From assembly GCF_002967765.1 (NCBI RefSeq), contig NZ_PUHY01000012.1:1054001-1118000 (forward strand): a stretch of DNA of 64,000 nt, given 5' to 3'. Made by a program: the position numbers and the translations under genes. This DNA comes from Blastopirellula marina. Its GTDB lineage: Bacteria > Planctomycetota > Planctomycetia > Pirellulales > Pirellulaceae. Positions 16,484 to 25,497 of the stretch are shown here, one piece after another. A model generated the notes under the pieces. It ran no database searches and was not told where the DNA came from. It worked only from the letters and a program-made list of their open reading frames with translations. Each line of letters opens with the position of its first letter. The first letter of the stretch is position 1.

Positions 16484-17467
16484 ATGAATCAACCTTCTTG
16501 GCGGCCAACCGCTTCGCTTGAGAATCTCCAACGCCGTAGCCAAATCACTCAGGCAGTGCGCCAATTCTTTCTCGGACGCGATTTCTGGGAGGTCGAAACG
16601 CCGTTGCTTTCGCAAGACACCGTCGTCGATACCCATCTTGATCCTGTTCCGGTATCAGTTGGGTGGGATCCAGCCAGACCGACTTCAGGGGAAACGTACT
16701 ATCTCCAGACTTCGCCCGAGTTTGCGATGAAGCGGCTAGTTGCCGCTGGTGCGGAGGCGATCTTTCAGATCACCAAGGCATTTCGTTTGGCAGAAGAAGG
16801 GAGTCAGCACAACGTTGAATTCACTCTGGTCGAGTGGTACCGGGTTGGCGACGGATTAGAGGCTGGCATGCAATTGCTCTCAGATTTAGCGGAAGCGGCA
16901 TTAGGACGGGGACCTGCGGAGCGAATCACCTACCAGGCTCTTTTTCAGCAGCATATCGACCTCGATCCTTTGACTGTCTCGCTGGAAGATTTGCGGCTGG
17001 CTTGCCAAGAGCGGCAAATCGGCGTGCCGGCTTCGTTCGACGAGAGTGATCGCGACGGTTTGTTAGAGCTGTTGCTTTCCGAGGCGATCCAACCGAAGCT
17101 GGGCCTCCAGCATCCATTGATCCTCTACGGCTATCCTGCTTCCCAGGCCGCACTTGCCCGGCTGGGGGAAGAAGACCAACGCGTCGCTTCACGCTTCGAG
17201 CTGTTTGTCGACGGGATGGAATTGGCAAACGGCTACGATGAACTGCAAAATGCCGACGTGCTGATTGCCAGAAACCAAGCCAACAACGCGGCCAGATCGC
17301 GGTTGGGCAAGCCGCTTCTTCCAAGCAATAGCCGACTTCTGCAGGCAATGCAAAGTGGATTGCCGGCTTGCAGCGGGTGTGCGTTGGGGCTGGATCGATT
17401 GATGATGGTGGCTTTGGGTGCAGAATCAATCGATCAGGTCATCCCGTTTCCAATTCGCCAAGCATGA
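16484..17467 (+). CDS. epmA: EF-P lysine ligase EpmA (PoxA/GenX-like)
   Basis: About 327 residues. It is a class II lysyl-tRNA-synthetase catalytic core without an anticodon-binding domain. Motif 2-type and motif 3-type segments are visible: VETPLLS, LQTSPEFAMKRLV, FRLAEEGSQHNVEFTLVEWYR and SGCALGLDRLMMVALG. EpmA attaches beta-lysine to elongation factor P. ATG 16484 is chosen over an in-frame TTG at 16454, which lies in the terminator T run. EpmB and EF-P genes are not in the window. Confidence 0.92.
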   Translation: MNQPSWRPTASLENLQRRSQITQAVRQFFLGRDFWEVETPLLSQDTVVDTHLDPVPVSVGWDPARPTSGETYYLQTSPEFAMKRLVAAGAEAIFQITKAFRLAEEGSQHNVEFTLVEWYRVGDGLEAGMQLLSDLAEAALGRGPAERITYQALFQQHIDLDPLTVSLEDLRLACQERQIGVPASFDESDRDGLLELLLSEAIQPKLGLQHPLILYGYPASQAALARLGEEDQRVASRFELFVDGMELANGYDELQNADVLIARNQANNAARSRLGKPLLPSNSRLLQAMQSGLPACSGCALGLDRLMMVALGAESIDQVIPFPIRQA

Positions 17468-17596
17468 CCAACCGGCGGTCGTAAGAAATATTCGCTTCGT
17501 TCTTAGCCGATCTCAACGTTGATTACGCGTTGAAGTGGGGAGATGGCTTCATTTTGGCTTAATTGTAATTCGTAGGCTTAGCTGCGAGATCGTTCA

Positions 17597-18142
17597 ATGA
17601 GTGCTTCGATTAATTGCCGGAAAATCGCTAACTTAGTCGTATTTTCGGTGATTCTGCTACCTGGAGCGACCGTTGTTGCCGACGAAAAGGAGCCGCTGAA
17701 GCAGACACGGGATTGGTTGACTATTCCATTAGAGAAGCTACCGGATGGGGTCGTGCTGATGAAAGTAAACGATCCGCCAGAAGGTTCTCCGTTTAAGGAG
17801 TCTCCTCTGGCAACGCGCGATCAGGCCGTCTTGACCTTCCTGTGCAAGATGATGGGAGTTTCCCCAAGGCAGATGCGAGAAGATGTCGATCACGCAGGGA
17901 TCGCGATCTACCACGACCGAAAGCCGAGCGACGAAATTGGAATCTATGTTCTTTGCTTCCGCGAACCTAAGGTGATCGATACGATCTGGAGGGAGAAGGA
18001 AGCCGATTTCGCAAAGGCTGACTGCTTTCGGCAGGGAAGGCGCATGGTCTTTGTCTGGAAGGATCCTTCTGCCCGAGAGGAAGCGAAATCGGAGATTGCG
18101 AAATACCTTAGAAATCATCCCGATCCTCTCAGCAACGACTAA
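17597..18142 (+). CDS. Exported hypothetical protein
   Basis: 181 residues with a probable signal peptide (hydrophobic segment about 12-28, then VVADEKEP). The mature part is mixed alpha/beta and charged. No recognised family. It ends 10 bp before the next gene and probably shares its transcript. Confidence 0.65.
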   Translation: MSASINCRKIANLVVFSVILLPGATVVADEKEPLKQTRDWLTIPLEKLPDGVVLMKVNDPPEGSPFKESPLATRDQAVLTFLCKMMGVSPRQMREDVDHAGIAIYHDRKPSDEIGIYVLCFREPKVIDTIWREKEADFAKADCFRQGRRMVFVWKDPSAREEAKSEIAKYLRNHPDPLSND

Positions 18143-18152
18143 CTCGGACATC

Positions 18153-18725
18153 ATGTGTCAATTCAATACAGCGACGATGGCGCCGGGTGGCAACGGAGAA
18201 CTGGTCCGCCATCTTGCCAGGCAGTCACGGCTTAAATGGGAGCCGCTTGGCAATGCTTTCATCGTGAACCAGTTAGAACGCGGTGAAACCTACTTCTTCA
18301 CGACCTGGGGCATGTGCGATTGCGGATCAGAAGTGGGACGTGCATCTCGCGAAGCAGCTCCCGATGATGAGCTAGGAGATCGAAGCCGCGATATTAAGAA
18401 GTTTCGGAAACTAGGCTGGAGCGAAACCAAGATTCAACGCTGGATCGATCAGCAGAAGCAAGACCGCGTGCGAAAAAAAGGTGAATGGGAAGCTCGTCAC
18501 GCCACGACTGGGGAAGAGCTTGATCGATGGATTGCGTTTGCAAAGAGGGTCATCGAGCAAGACGCCGCGCGATGGATCGGCGTGATGCATCACTTTTATC
18601 ATCATGGAATTGATTCCGCGAAAGTCGACATAACGCGGCGTTGGATCAAGATTGATGACTTGACGCCAGCGTGCCTCCAGCAACTTGAAGCGAATGTTCT
18701 GCTGGCCTGCGCACGGAAGGTGTGA
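18153..18725 (+). CDS. Conserved hypothetical protein with MC N-terminus and CDCG motif
   Basis: 190 residues starting MCQFNTATM, with YFFTTWGMCDCGSEVG near residues 47-62 and a C-terminal helical region. A cytoplasmic protein family with a near-N-terminal Cys and a CDCG(T/S) motif occurs in many bacteria, but its function is not known to me. The start at 18153 is chosen because the longer frame overlaps the upstream gene. A stem-loop closes the pair. Confidence 0.65.
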   Translation: MCQFNTATMAPGGNGELVRHLARQSRLKWEPLGNAFIVNQLERGETYFFTTWGMCDCGSEVGRASREAAPDDELGDRSRDIKKFRKLGWSETKIQRWIDQQKQDRVRKKGEWEARHATTGEELDRWIAFAKRVIEQDAARWIGVMHHFYHHGIDSAKVDITRRWIKIDDLTPACLQQLEANVLLACARKV

Positions 18726-18739
18726 ACTCGACACAAAAA

Positions 18740-18765
18740 AAGAGCGAACCTGCGGGTCCGCTCTT
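18740..18765. terminator. Stem-loop between convergent genes
   Basis: Arms aagagcgaacc and ggtccgctctt pair with one mismatch. An A run precedes it and CT-rich sequence follows, so it can serve the minus-strand gene at 18796 and the plus-strand gene ending at 18725. Confidence 0.75.
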
Positions 18766-18795
18766 CTCGCGTTCACGTCTTGATTGTGGCGTCGC

Positions 18796-19803
18796 TTAGT
18801 CGACCAGAACGTGGCTAACCGATTCCCAGCGGCCAGAGCGTTCGCTGCGGAAGATCGCTTCGATCACTTCCATATTGGCCACGGCATCTGCGATCGGGGT
18901 GGGCACCTCGGTGTCGTTCAAGATAGCTTGCGACATCAAATCACCTTGGCAGGTGTACTGATCTGCCGTGGGGATCTCGATCTCGGTGATCTCTTCACCT
19001 CTTTGATGCCACAAGATGCATGGACGATCAGGGGGAGCGTTAAACGGGATTTGCAGTTCAACGCGTCCCTCGGTCCCGTGAATGTGAACACTTTGGTACG
19101 GGGCGAGCTTCGTGCCGCAGGTGAATGTCGTGATCAAGCCGCCGAAATCGATCATGCAGGAGGCAACCACGTCGGTCTTAAATTCTGGATCTCGCGTGAC
19201 TGAGGCCATCACTTTTTCTGGTTCTCCTTCCAGGATGAAGCGAGAGACCGAGATCGGGTAGCAGCCGATGTCCATGATGCCACCACCGCCCCACTCGGCA
19301 TTGTTGCGAATGTCGGACGGGTTGTCGTTGAAGTAGGAGAAAAAGCTTTGAATCGTGACCGGCGTACCGATTCCACCTTCTCGAACAATCTCTCGCGCCT
19401 TGAGCCATTGGGGATGGTGGCGATACATGAACGCTTCCATCACCTTGAGTTCGGGGTGGCTGTCAGAGATCTCTTGCAAGCGGCGTGCTTCATCAACGCT
19501 TAAGCCGATTGGCTTTTCACAGAGTACGTGCTTGCCAGCTTGAATCGCTTTGACAGCCCACGGCACGTGCATGTGATTGGGCAGGGGAATATAAACCGCA
19601 TCGATGTCGGGGTCTTCCAGCAAGGCCTCGTACGATCCGTACGCTTTGGGCATGCCTAGCTTGTCCGCTGCCGCTTGGGCGCTCTCGAGCGATCGCGAGG
19701 CAATGCCAACCATGTCGCAGAAGTCGCTCTTCTGCATGCCAGGGATGACCTTCACGGTGCCAATTTTCGCGGTGCTAAGTACACCCCAACGAACTTTACT
19801 CAT
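18796..19803 (-). CDS. Gfo/Idh/MocA family oxidoreductase
   Basis: 335 residues. The Rossmann start VRWGVLSTAKIG binds NAD(P), EKPIGLSVDEA is the family's conserved loop, and the C-terminal alpha/beta domain includes GGGGIMDIGCYPIS. It probably oxidises or epimerises a sugar or cyclitol; the substrate is unknown. No signal peptide. Confidence 0.92.
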   Translation of the reverse strand: MSKVRWGVLSTAKIGTVKVIPGMQKSDFCDMVGIASRSLESAQAAADKLGMPKAYGSYEALLEDPDIDAVYIPLPNHMHVPWAVKAIQAGKHVLCEKPIGLSVDEARRLQEISDSHPELKVMEAFMYRHHPQWLKAREIVREGGIGTPVTIQSFFSYFNDNPSDIRNNAEWGGGGIMDIGCYPISVSRFILEGEPEKVMASVTRDPEFKTDVVASCMIDFGGLITTFTCGTKLAPYQSVHIHGTEGRVELQIPFNAPPDRPCILWHQRGEEITEIEIPTADQYTCQGDLMSQAILNDTEVPTPIADAVANMEVIEAIFRSERSGRWESVSHVLVD

Positions 19804-19977
19804 CGGGACTAATCCTATCGTGTTCTTTGCATTAAATGTGGGGAGAGAGAAGTGGGTTGGCAGGAGCGTCCTAGTGTAACGCTACCCAGCCAGATTCATC
19901 GGGCGATGGTGAAATTTTGCAATAAAAAAGGTCGGAAACGACGGTGTTTCTCGATGTTGTTGAGTTATGTGCTTGGG

Positions 19978-21168
19978 TTATTGAGTTTTGTTCCAATAGA
20001 TTTTGACATTGTGTGTCTGGCGTCCGACGGCAACAACATCGGCTTTTCCGTCATCGTTGAGGTCGGCCACGGCCAGATCTTCGATGGCAACAGCACCTGG
20101 GTCGATTACCGTACGTTTGAACTCAGAGCCATCGGCGGCAACCGGATCGAACAGGCGTAGCCCGCGACGCGTGCTATCGCTTTCGTCATCCCGTACACCA
20201 ATGATTAGCTCGTCATCTGCGTCGTTATCCAGGTTTGTGCACCAGACGGCATGTCCCCAACGCAGTTGATCGTCCAGGACATAACGCTTCCACAGGCTGT
20301 GCAGTGGCTTGTCCTTGTCCTTCGTGTAAACGACCACTTTATTGCCATGCCAAGGCTCGATCGTGGCAATATACTTGCTACCATCGGCCAGCTTGCCGAC
20401 TTTGACCTCGCTTGCTCCACGGCTCGGCCGCGACTCTTGGTCGCCACTGCCTAGTTGAGTTTTTTTCCAGCTACCATCCTCCTGACGCTCGTGCAGGTGA
20501 ACTCCCTCGTAGCTGGCCGAGAGAATGTCGATCTGGCCGTTGCCGGTGAAGTCAATCGGCAGAAAGTTGTGCATCACGGGGAGCGAGTCGTCGATCAAGT
20601 GCACGGGCCACTCGTCCTGCTGTGGATTGGCAGGGATCTCCAGAGCAATTAGGCGAACGCCAGGCTCGCGATCCCGTTGTCCGAACAGTGGCGCCACGAT
20701 CAATTCTGGCTTGGCATCTCCTAAGACGTTGGCAAATCGAATGCGATGGGTCGTGGGCTCGATGCGAATCGGATGAACCGCCCAGTGATCTCCCTTGCCA
20801 CCTTCTGCAGTGATCCACTGAATCGTCCCTCGTGGCGTGTTACCACCACCCCAGCCGGCGGCTAGGGCGAAGTCAAGTTGTCCATCGCCGTTGATGTCGT
20901 GTGGCGCGAATGCGACGTTATCCGCGTTGGTTTGGCCGTCTCCTACGATTTCGTGTTCGGTCCAGCTCGGGTTTTCTAACCAAAGGACACGGCGTTGGTC
21001 GACGATGCAGATGTCGAGTTTGTCGTCCCCATTCATATCGAGCAGTCGCACTGCGTAACCGACTCCGAGGTTCGTTTCGAGTTGTTCCCCTTCGAACTTT
21101 AAGTCGCCGCCAAAAACATTTCCGGCGAACAGTGAGGCAGTCAGAATGAGAGTGGCGACGTATCGCAT
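19978..21168 (-). CDS. Exported FG-GAP/VCBS repeat protein
   Basis: 396 residues with a signal peptide (ending VFGG, about residue 21). At least five Asp-rich calcium-loop repeats are visible: DMNGDDKLDI, DINGDGQLDF, DFTGNGQIDI, DNDADDELII and DLNDDGKADV. They are spaced as in a beta-propeller. Likely a secreted or periplasmic propeller; ligand unknown. It lies in a minus-strand run with VOC and Gfo/Idh/MocA genes. Confidence 0.85.
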   Translation of the reverse strand: MRYVATLILTASLFAGNVFGGDLKFEGEQLETNLGVGYAVRLLDMNGDDKLDICIVDQRRVLWLENPSWTEHEIVGDGQTNADNVAFAPHDINGDGQLDFALAAGWGGGNTPRGTIQWITAEGGKGDHWAVHPIRIEPTTHRIRFANVLGDAKPELIVAPLFGQRDREPGVRLIALEIPANPQQDEWPVHLIDDSLPVMHNFLPIDFTGNGQIDILSASYEGVHLHERQEDGSWKKTQLGSGDQESRPSRGASEVKVGKLADGSKYIATIEPWHGNKVVVYTKDKDKPLHSLWKRYVLDDQLRWGHAVWCTNLDNDADDELIIGVRDDESDSTRRGLRLFDPVAADGSEFKRTVIDPGAVAIEDLAVADLNDDGKADVVAVGRQTHNVKIYWNKTQ

Positions 21169-21201
21169 GGCAGGAACTTTCAGGGAGGGAGGCGGATAAG
21201 T

Positions 21202-21591
21202 TCAGACGAGCAATTTCTCCACGCGTTGGACCAGTTGCAGGCACAAGCCCCACGGATCGCGCAGAAAGCAAACCAAGTCGCCGTTAGGCTGAGTGTTTAT
21301 CGAGTCTTCTTCTTTGGCTCCCGCTTCGATCAGCCGGGCTCGGTCTTGCTCTATGTTATCGCTCACGAGAGCCAGATGGAAATGTGCTGGCGGAACATTT
21401 GCTTGATTGGGGACATCGAAATTGTCGTTGTAATAGATCTCGATCAGCATCTGGCCTCCATCATCGGCCAGGAAATGTGCGAATGGTGGCTCTTTGCTGC
21501 CGCGCTGAATCGTCATGCCCAAGTGGACGACGTACCAGCGCGCGACGGCGATCGGATCAGCAACTTGAAGGGCAAAGTGTTCGATCTTCAT
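21202..21591 (-). CDS. VOC superfamily (glyoxalase-like) protein
   Basis: 129 residues with two beta-alpha-beta-beta-beta modules: MKIEHFALQVAD...WYVVHLG and PPAHFHLALVSDN...CFLRDPWGLCLQLVQ. Metal ligands of glyoxalase-type enzymes are probably H5, E51 (LIEIY), H71 and Q123 or so. The reaction cannot be assigned. Confidence 0.85.
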   Translation of the reverse strand: MKIEHFALQVADPIAVARWYVVHLGMTIQRGSKEPPFAHFLADDGGQMLIEIYYNDNFDVPNQANVPPAHFHLALVSDNIEQDRARLIEAGAKEEDSINTQPNGDLVCFLRDPWGLCLQLVQRVEKLLV

Positions 21592-21630
21592 CGAGGAGAC
21601 TTCCGAAGTGAGCCTGGAAGAGAATGAAAA

Positions 21631-21661
21631 AACGCCGCCGCCCAGGCCAGGCAGCGGCGTT
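21631..21661 (-). terminator. Terminator after the second Gfo/Idh/MocA gene
   Basis: Arms aacgccgc and gcggcgtt flank a loop of about 15 bases just past the stop of the minus-strand gene at 21688, with A residues on the plus strand before it (T run on the transcript). Confidence 0.75.
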
Positions 21662-21687
21662 TACTTTTTCATCGAAATCGAAATAGC

Positions 21688-22887
21688 TTAACGGCGAGCT
21701 ACTTCGTGCTTCAGCGGCAACCAAGCACCGTCCTGACCGCTGCTCGCGACGCACTGCTGGATGAAGTACATTCCTTCGACGCCATCGTGAATGTTGGGAT
21801 AGATGGTATCCTTCTTCTCGAAGTCCTTGCCAGTTGCTCGCAGAGCCATCGCATCGAAGGCGGCGCGATAGACATTGGCAAACGCTTCGAAGAAACCTTC
21901 GGGATGACCGGAAGGAATGCGGCAGGCGGCCACGCCAGCGGCGTTCATGAAAGGGGCGTTTGGATCGCGCGTGTAGATCTTGTGGGGCTCGCCGTTCTTG
22001 CGAATGATCATCTCATTGGGGTTTTCCTGACGCCAGCTAAGGGCGGCTTTGGTACCGTCGATTTCGATCGACAGATCGTTCTCGCGACCATGGCTGATTT
22101 GCGACGCGGTCAGCGTACAGAGGGCGCCGTTTTCGTAACGGATAACCGTCGTGCCGTAGTCGTCTAGCTTGCGGCCTTCGACAAACGTGGCCAGGTGCGA
22201 GCTCACTTTGTCTGGCAGCAAACCGGTCATGTAGCGGCCCAAGTTGTAAGCGTGGGTACCAATGTCACCATAAGCCCCAGCAGCACCACTCTTGGCTGGA
22301 TCGCTGCGCCAAGCGGCTTGCTTTTGGCTGGCATCGTCTTCCAGCTTAGTTCGCAACCAACCTTGGATATATTGAACTCGGATCGCGTTGATTTCGCCCA
22401 ACTCGCCATCGAGGATCATTTGGCGGGCCATGCGAACCAAAGGATAGCCGGTATAGTTATGCGAGACAGCGAACACGGCGCCTGACTTCTCGACGACTTG
22501 ATAAAGCTCTTCCGCTTCGGCCAAGGTGAGCGTCATTGGCTTGTCGCAGATCACATTGAAGCCAGCTTCCAAAGCCGCTTTAGCGACAGGGAAGTGCATG
22601 TGGTTTGGCGTTGCCACCGAGACGAAGTCGATTCGCTTGTCTTCTGGTAGAGCGAGTTCTTTCTCGATCAGCTCTTGATAGCTGGTGTAGGCACGATCTT
22701 CTGGAATATCGTAATCGGGAGCTGAAGACTTGGCTCGCTCGGGATTCGAGCTGAGGGCACCGGCAACCAAAGCGGCGCGGTTGTCGAGCACGGCGGCAGT
22801 GGCATGGACGCGGCCGATAAAGGCACCAGATCCGCCACCAACCAAAGCCATGCGTAGTTTACGATTCAAGTCACCGTTGGTAGCCAT
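21688..22887 (-). CDS. Gfo/Idh/MocA family oxidoreductase
   Basis: 399 residues. The start [20 protein letters not shown] contains the GxGxxG-type dinucleotide loop, [17 protein letters not shown] is the conserved (E/D)KP segment and [13 protein letters not shown] is the catalytic-domain signature. The length and C-terminal WLPLK resemble planctomycete members acting on sugars or inositol derivatives. Substrate unknown. Confidence 0.92.
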   Translation of the reverse strand: MATNGDLNRKLRMALVGGGSGAFIGRVHATAAVLDNRAALVAGALSSNPERAKSSAPDYDIPEDRAYTSYQELIEKELALPEDKRIDFVSVATPNHMHFPVAKAALEAGFNVICDKPMTLTLAEAEELYQVVEKSGAVFAVSHNYTGYPLVRMARQMILDGELGEINAIRVQYIQGWLRTKLEDDASQKQAAWRSDPAKSGAAGAYGDIGTHAYNLGRYMTGLLPDKVSSHLATFVEGRKLDDYGTTVIRYENGALCTLTASQISHGRENDLSIEIDGTKAALSWRQENPNEMIIRKNGEPHKIYTRDPNAPFMNAAGVAACRIPSGHPEGFFEAFANVYRAAFDAMALRATGKDFEKKDTIYPNIHDGVEGMYFIQQCVASSGQDGAWLPLKHEVARR

Positions 22888-22978
22888 GGGGGCAATGCTC
22901 CTCGATTGTGAGAACTGAACGAGCTATGGGGGTAAGTTCAATACGGAAACCTAGTTTTAACACACCCACGGCATGGTG

Positions 22979-23785
22979 TCATTCGGGCGAGTGGTCCCAA
23001 TGGCTGATGAATTGGGCTTTGATTTCTGGGCGGAAAAGCAGAACTAGACCCCAGATAGGGAGGAATGCCGGAATCAAGAGAAGTGTCGTCAGATTACAGC
23101 ATGGAAGCAAGGATAGAATCATGCCTGTCACGGCTGAAGTCCAGTTCCCAAGTCGTCTGGCTTCATTCAATGCAAAGAGTGTAGCTACTTGTAGACCAAC
23201 GAGAATCATGCCCCCAGCCAAACGCGCGACCCAACGCGGATCCTGAAATGGTTGTCCAATGAAGCTAACAACACGAGCGGCAAGTACGACTAAGGCAAGG
23301 AATATCATAGCCGTCGAAATAGCCATCAGGATGACGGAGAGGACTACGAGCGTTTGACGTCCCTTTCCCGCACGCTCGTGCATCCACATCTCATCGTCGG
23401 TAGTTGTTGTCGTGTACGGCGCTGTGATACCCCCCTCATAAGCGATCGCCTCAACATCGGCGAACGGATTGTTCGTTAGTTCTGGAGGGGCGGTCGAAGT
23501 GGAGGTTGGAGGTGAGAAATTGTTCGCCGGCTTATCTTCTGTTGAAGGGTTGCGGGGATATGTTGGTTCCCAGCGTGACTCATTTTTGCCTGTAATTCCC
23601 AGCGGGTCTTCCACTTCTCCAGGTTGAGCGGTCTTCTTCTGTTTCTTCGGTGACGGCTTGGAAGGTGCCGGAAAAGGAATCAGTTGGATCGAATAACAAT
23701 CGGGACAGCGCGTCGGCTTCCCTTCCGATCCATCCGGAACACGAATAGATCGCCGACAGGTTTCACAGCGAAAGCTGATCGGCAT
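22979..23785 (-). CDS. Zinc-ribbon membrane protein (paralogue 1 of 3)
   Basis: 268 residues. The N-terminus MPISFRCETC...RVPDG...TRCPDC has four Cys (7, 10, 27, 30) of a zinc ribbon, then an acidic/Pro-rich linker and four predicted membrane helices in the C-terminal 130 residues. The same architecture occurs in the next two genes, so this is a tandem triplication. Function unknown; one or more ligand- or protein-binding roles at the membrane are possible. Confidence 0.75.
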   Translation of the reverse strand: MPISFRCETCRRSIRVPDGSEGKPTRCPDCYSIQLIPFPAPSKPSPKKQKKTAQPGEVEDPLGITGKNESRWEPTYPRNPSTEDKPANNFSPPTSTSTAPPELTNNPFADVEAIAYEGGITAPYTTTTTDDEMWMHERAGKGRQTLVVLSVILMAISTAMIFLALVVLAARVVSFIGQPFQDPRWVARLAGGMILVGLQVATLFALNEARRLGNWTSAVTGMILSLLPCCNLTTLLLIPAFLPIWGLVLLFRPEIKAQFISHWDHSPE

Positions 23786-23811
23786 ATTGGACTTTCTCTC
23801 GGAAAACTTAG

Positions 23812-24543
23812 CTAAGGAAGGCGGAATGCTGATTTGACGGAATCATCGAGCATGACGACGATGCCCCATATCGAAAACGGCATCGCAAGAAAACAGAAGC
23901 AAAAGTTGGCGCACGGAGTCATGGCCAAAATGAATCCAGTGAAGACGAATCCATAGCTGCGAATCGCAAATCCACGGAGCATCGCGATAGTTGTTAGCAA
24001 TCCAACGCAGAAAATAACCGCGTAGAAACCAAAAAATCCAAAAAGGAAGCCAGTACGCTCGGCGTCGGTATCGAAATCTTGCGCTGCGATAACTTCGTTG
24101 AGGTTTGCGATCTGAATGGCACCACTCACCGCGACCAACAATACACCGAGTATGGTCGAGATCAGCACGCCGATAAACGGCCCCATTAGCTTCGCACGTG
24201 CCGATTCGCGAGAACCAGGATTATGGCCTGGCACTGCTGGCGAAGAGTATGGGTTTTGCCTAGGAGCTCCAAACGGGTCGGGGCCATCCCCAAAAGGGTT
24301 CGGGCTCGTACTGGCGGTTGTTGACGTTGGTTCGCTTTCCAGACTGGCCCATAAGCTTTCACTCTCTTCCTCGCGTTTGCTGGCAAGTTCCTCTGGAGGC
24401 GTTGCCGGCGGGGGAGTGATCGGCGGGGCCTCAGGGATTCGCTGGATTGCCTCGCACTTCGGGCACTTGGTCTTTTTACCCTCGGTGCCATCAGGAACGC
24501 GGATCGTACTTTGGCAGCTTGAACAGCGGAAGCTAATCGGCAT
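23812..24543 (-). CDS. Zinc-ribbon membrane protein (paralogue 2 of 3)
   Basis: 243 residues. MPISFRCSSCQSTIRVPDG with CPKC near residue 30 forms the zinc ribbon. A Pro/Ser-rich linker and four membrane segments follow (VLISTILGVLLVAVSG; GFFGFYAVIFCVGLL; FVFTGFILAMTPCANF; a last FCFLAMPFSIWGIVVML). Closest relatives in the window are its two neighbours. Function unknown. Confidence 0.75.
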   Translation of the reverse strand: MPISFRCSSCQSTIRVPDGTEGKKTKCPKCEAIQRIPEAPPITPPPATPPEELASKREEESESLWASLESEPTSTTASTSPNPFGDGPDPFGAPRQNPYSSPAVPGHNPGSRESARAKLMGPFIGVLISTILGVLLVAVSGAIQIANLNEVIAAQDFDTDAERTGFLFGFFGFYAVIFCVGLLTTIAMLRGFAIRSYGFVFTGFILAMTPCANFCFCFLAMPFSIWGIVVMLDDSVKSAFRLP

Positions 24544-24590
24544 GAGCTACGGCCTATCCAGAGGGTGTCGGAGGCGGGAGGGGGTGGCGA

Positions 24591-25295
24591 TTATGACGTA
24601 AACTGTCGCTGAACACTTCCGTCAGATAACACCATCATACCCCACACACTGATAGGTATCGTCAGAATGCACAGAAAAGAGCAGGGAAGTAGGGCGATAA
24701 TAAATCCGGCCCAAGCCAGACCGAAGTTCTTCAAATCTCGGGCCTGGAAAGCTCCGTAAAGGGCGAGTCCCTGCATGGCGGTCGCGAATGCAATGATCAC
24801 CGTCTGAATCCCCACCGTGACCGCAGCATTCGCCGCGTCCGGCGCGGAAAGTGTCCAGATGGTCATGATGATCAAAAAAACCAAGTTCGTCGCGATGCCC
24901 AGCCCGGTCAGGATGACGCAAATCAGCGCCGGCGTCTGTATCTTTTCCAAGGCCTCCGCCCGGGCCGCATTCGCACCGACTTGGCTCGAGTAAGTTGCCG
25001 GCGCGGCGTAGGGATTGGGAGCTTCTTCCTGGTCGTTGTCGCCGTAAGGATTTCGTTCTGGTTTTGGCGGAGCTTTCGAGGGTAGCGTACCAAAGACGTC
25101 ATCTAAGCTGGTGGAAGAAGGTTTGGCCTGCGATTTATCTTCGAACTCCGAGTCCTTCAAACGGAATTCATCTTCCTGACCGGAGGGAACTGGCTGAATT
25201 GCGTGACATTTGGGGCACTTGGTTCGCTTCCCTTCGGCCCCATCCGGGACACGAATCCGGTGCTTGCAAACAGCACAATCGAAGTCGATCGGCAT
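24591..25295 (-). CDS. Zinc-ribbon membrane protein (paralogue 3 of 3)
   Basis: 234 residues. MPIDFDCAVCKHRIRVPDG and CPKC give the zinc ribbon; the linker contains NPYGDN and NPYAAP; four membrane segments follow, the last ILTIPISVWGMMVL. The C-terminal ends of paralogues 2 and 3 are nearly the same pattern (PxSxWGxxVxxxxSVxxxF). First gene of the triplet in the direction of transcription. Confidence 0.75.
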   Translation of the reverse strand: MPIDFDCAVCKHRIRVPDGAEGKRTKCPKCHAIQPVPSGQEDEFRLKDSEFEDKSQAKPSSTSLDDVFGTLPSKAPPKPERNPYGDNDQEEAPNPYAAPATYSSQVGANAARAEALEKIQTPALICVILTGLGIATNLVFLIIMTIWTLSAPDAANAAVTVGIQTVIIAFATAMQGLALYGAFQARDLKNFGLAWAGFIIALLPCSFLCILTIPISVWGMMVLSDGSVQRQFTS

Positions 25296-25497
25296 CTTCG
25301 GAATGACTTTCTCTAGACGGCAGCGGATAGCGACAAGAGGGGGAGAGTAGGACCGATTCTCAGTCTATTCCAAAACGCGTAGTCACTCCAGCTTGGTTCA
25401 GCAGTTTTCCGCTTGTGGTGGGCAGTCGCTGCGAATCCCGATAGAGTGAAGGATTGGTGAACCAACGATTCCCACTTTTTGGCTATACAAATCACGG

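Noticed and set aside
24116-24601. Plus-strand frame within the zinc-ribbon paralogue
   Set aside because: Antisense to the second of three clearly homologous genes.
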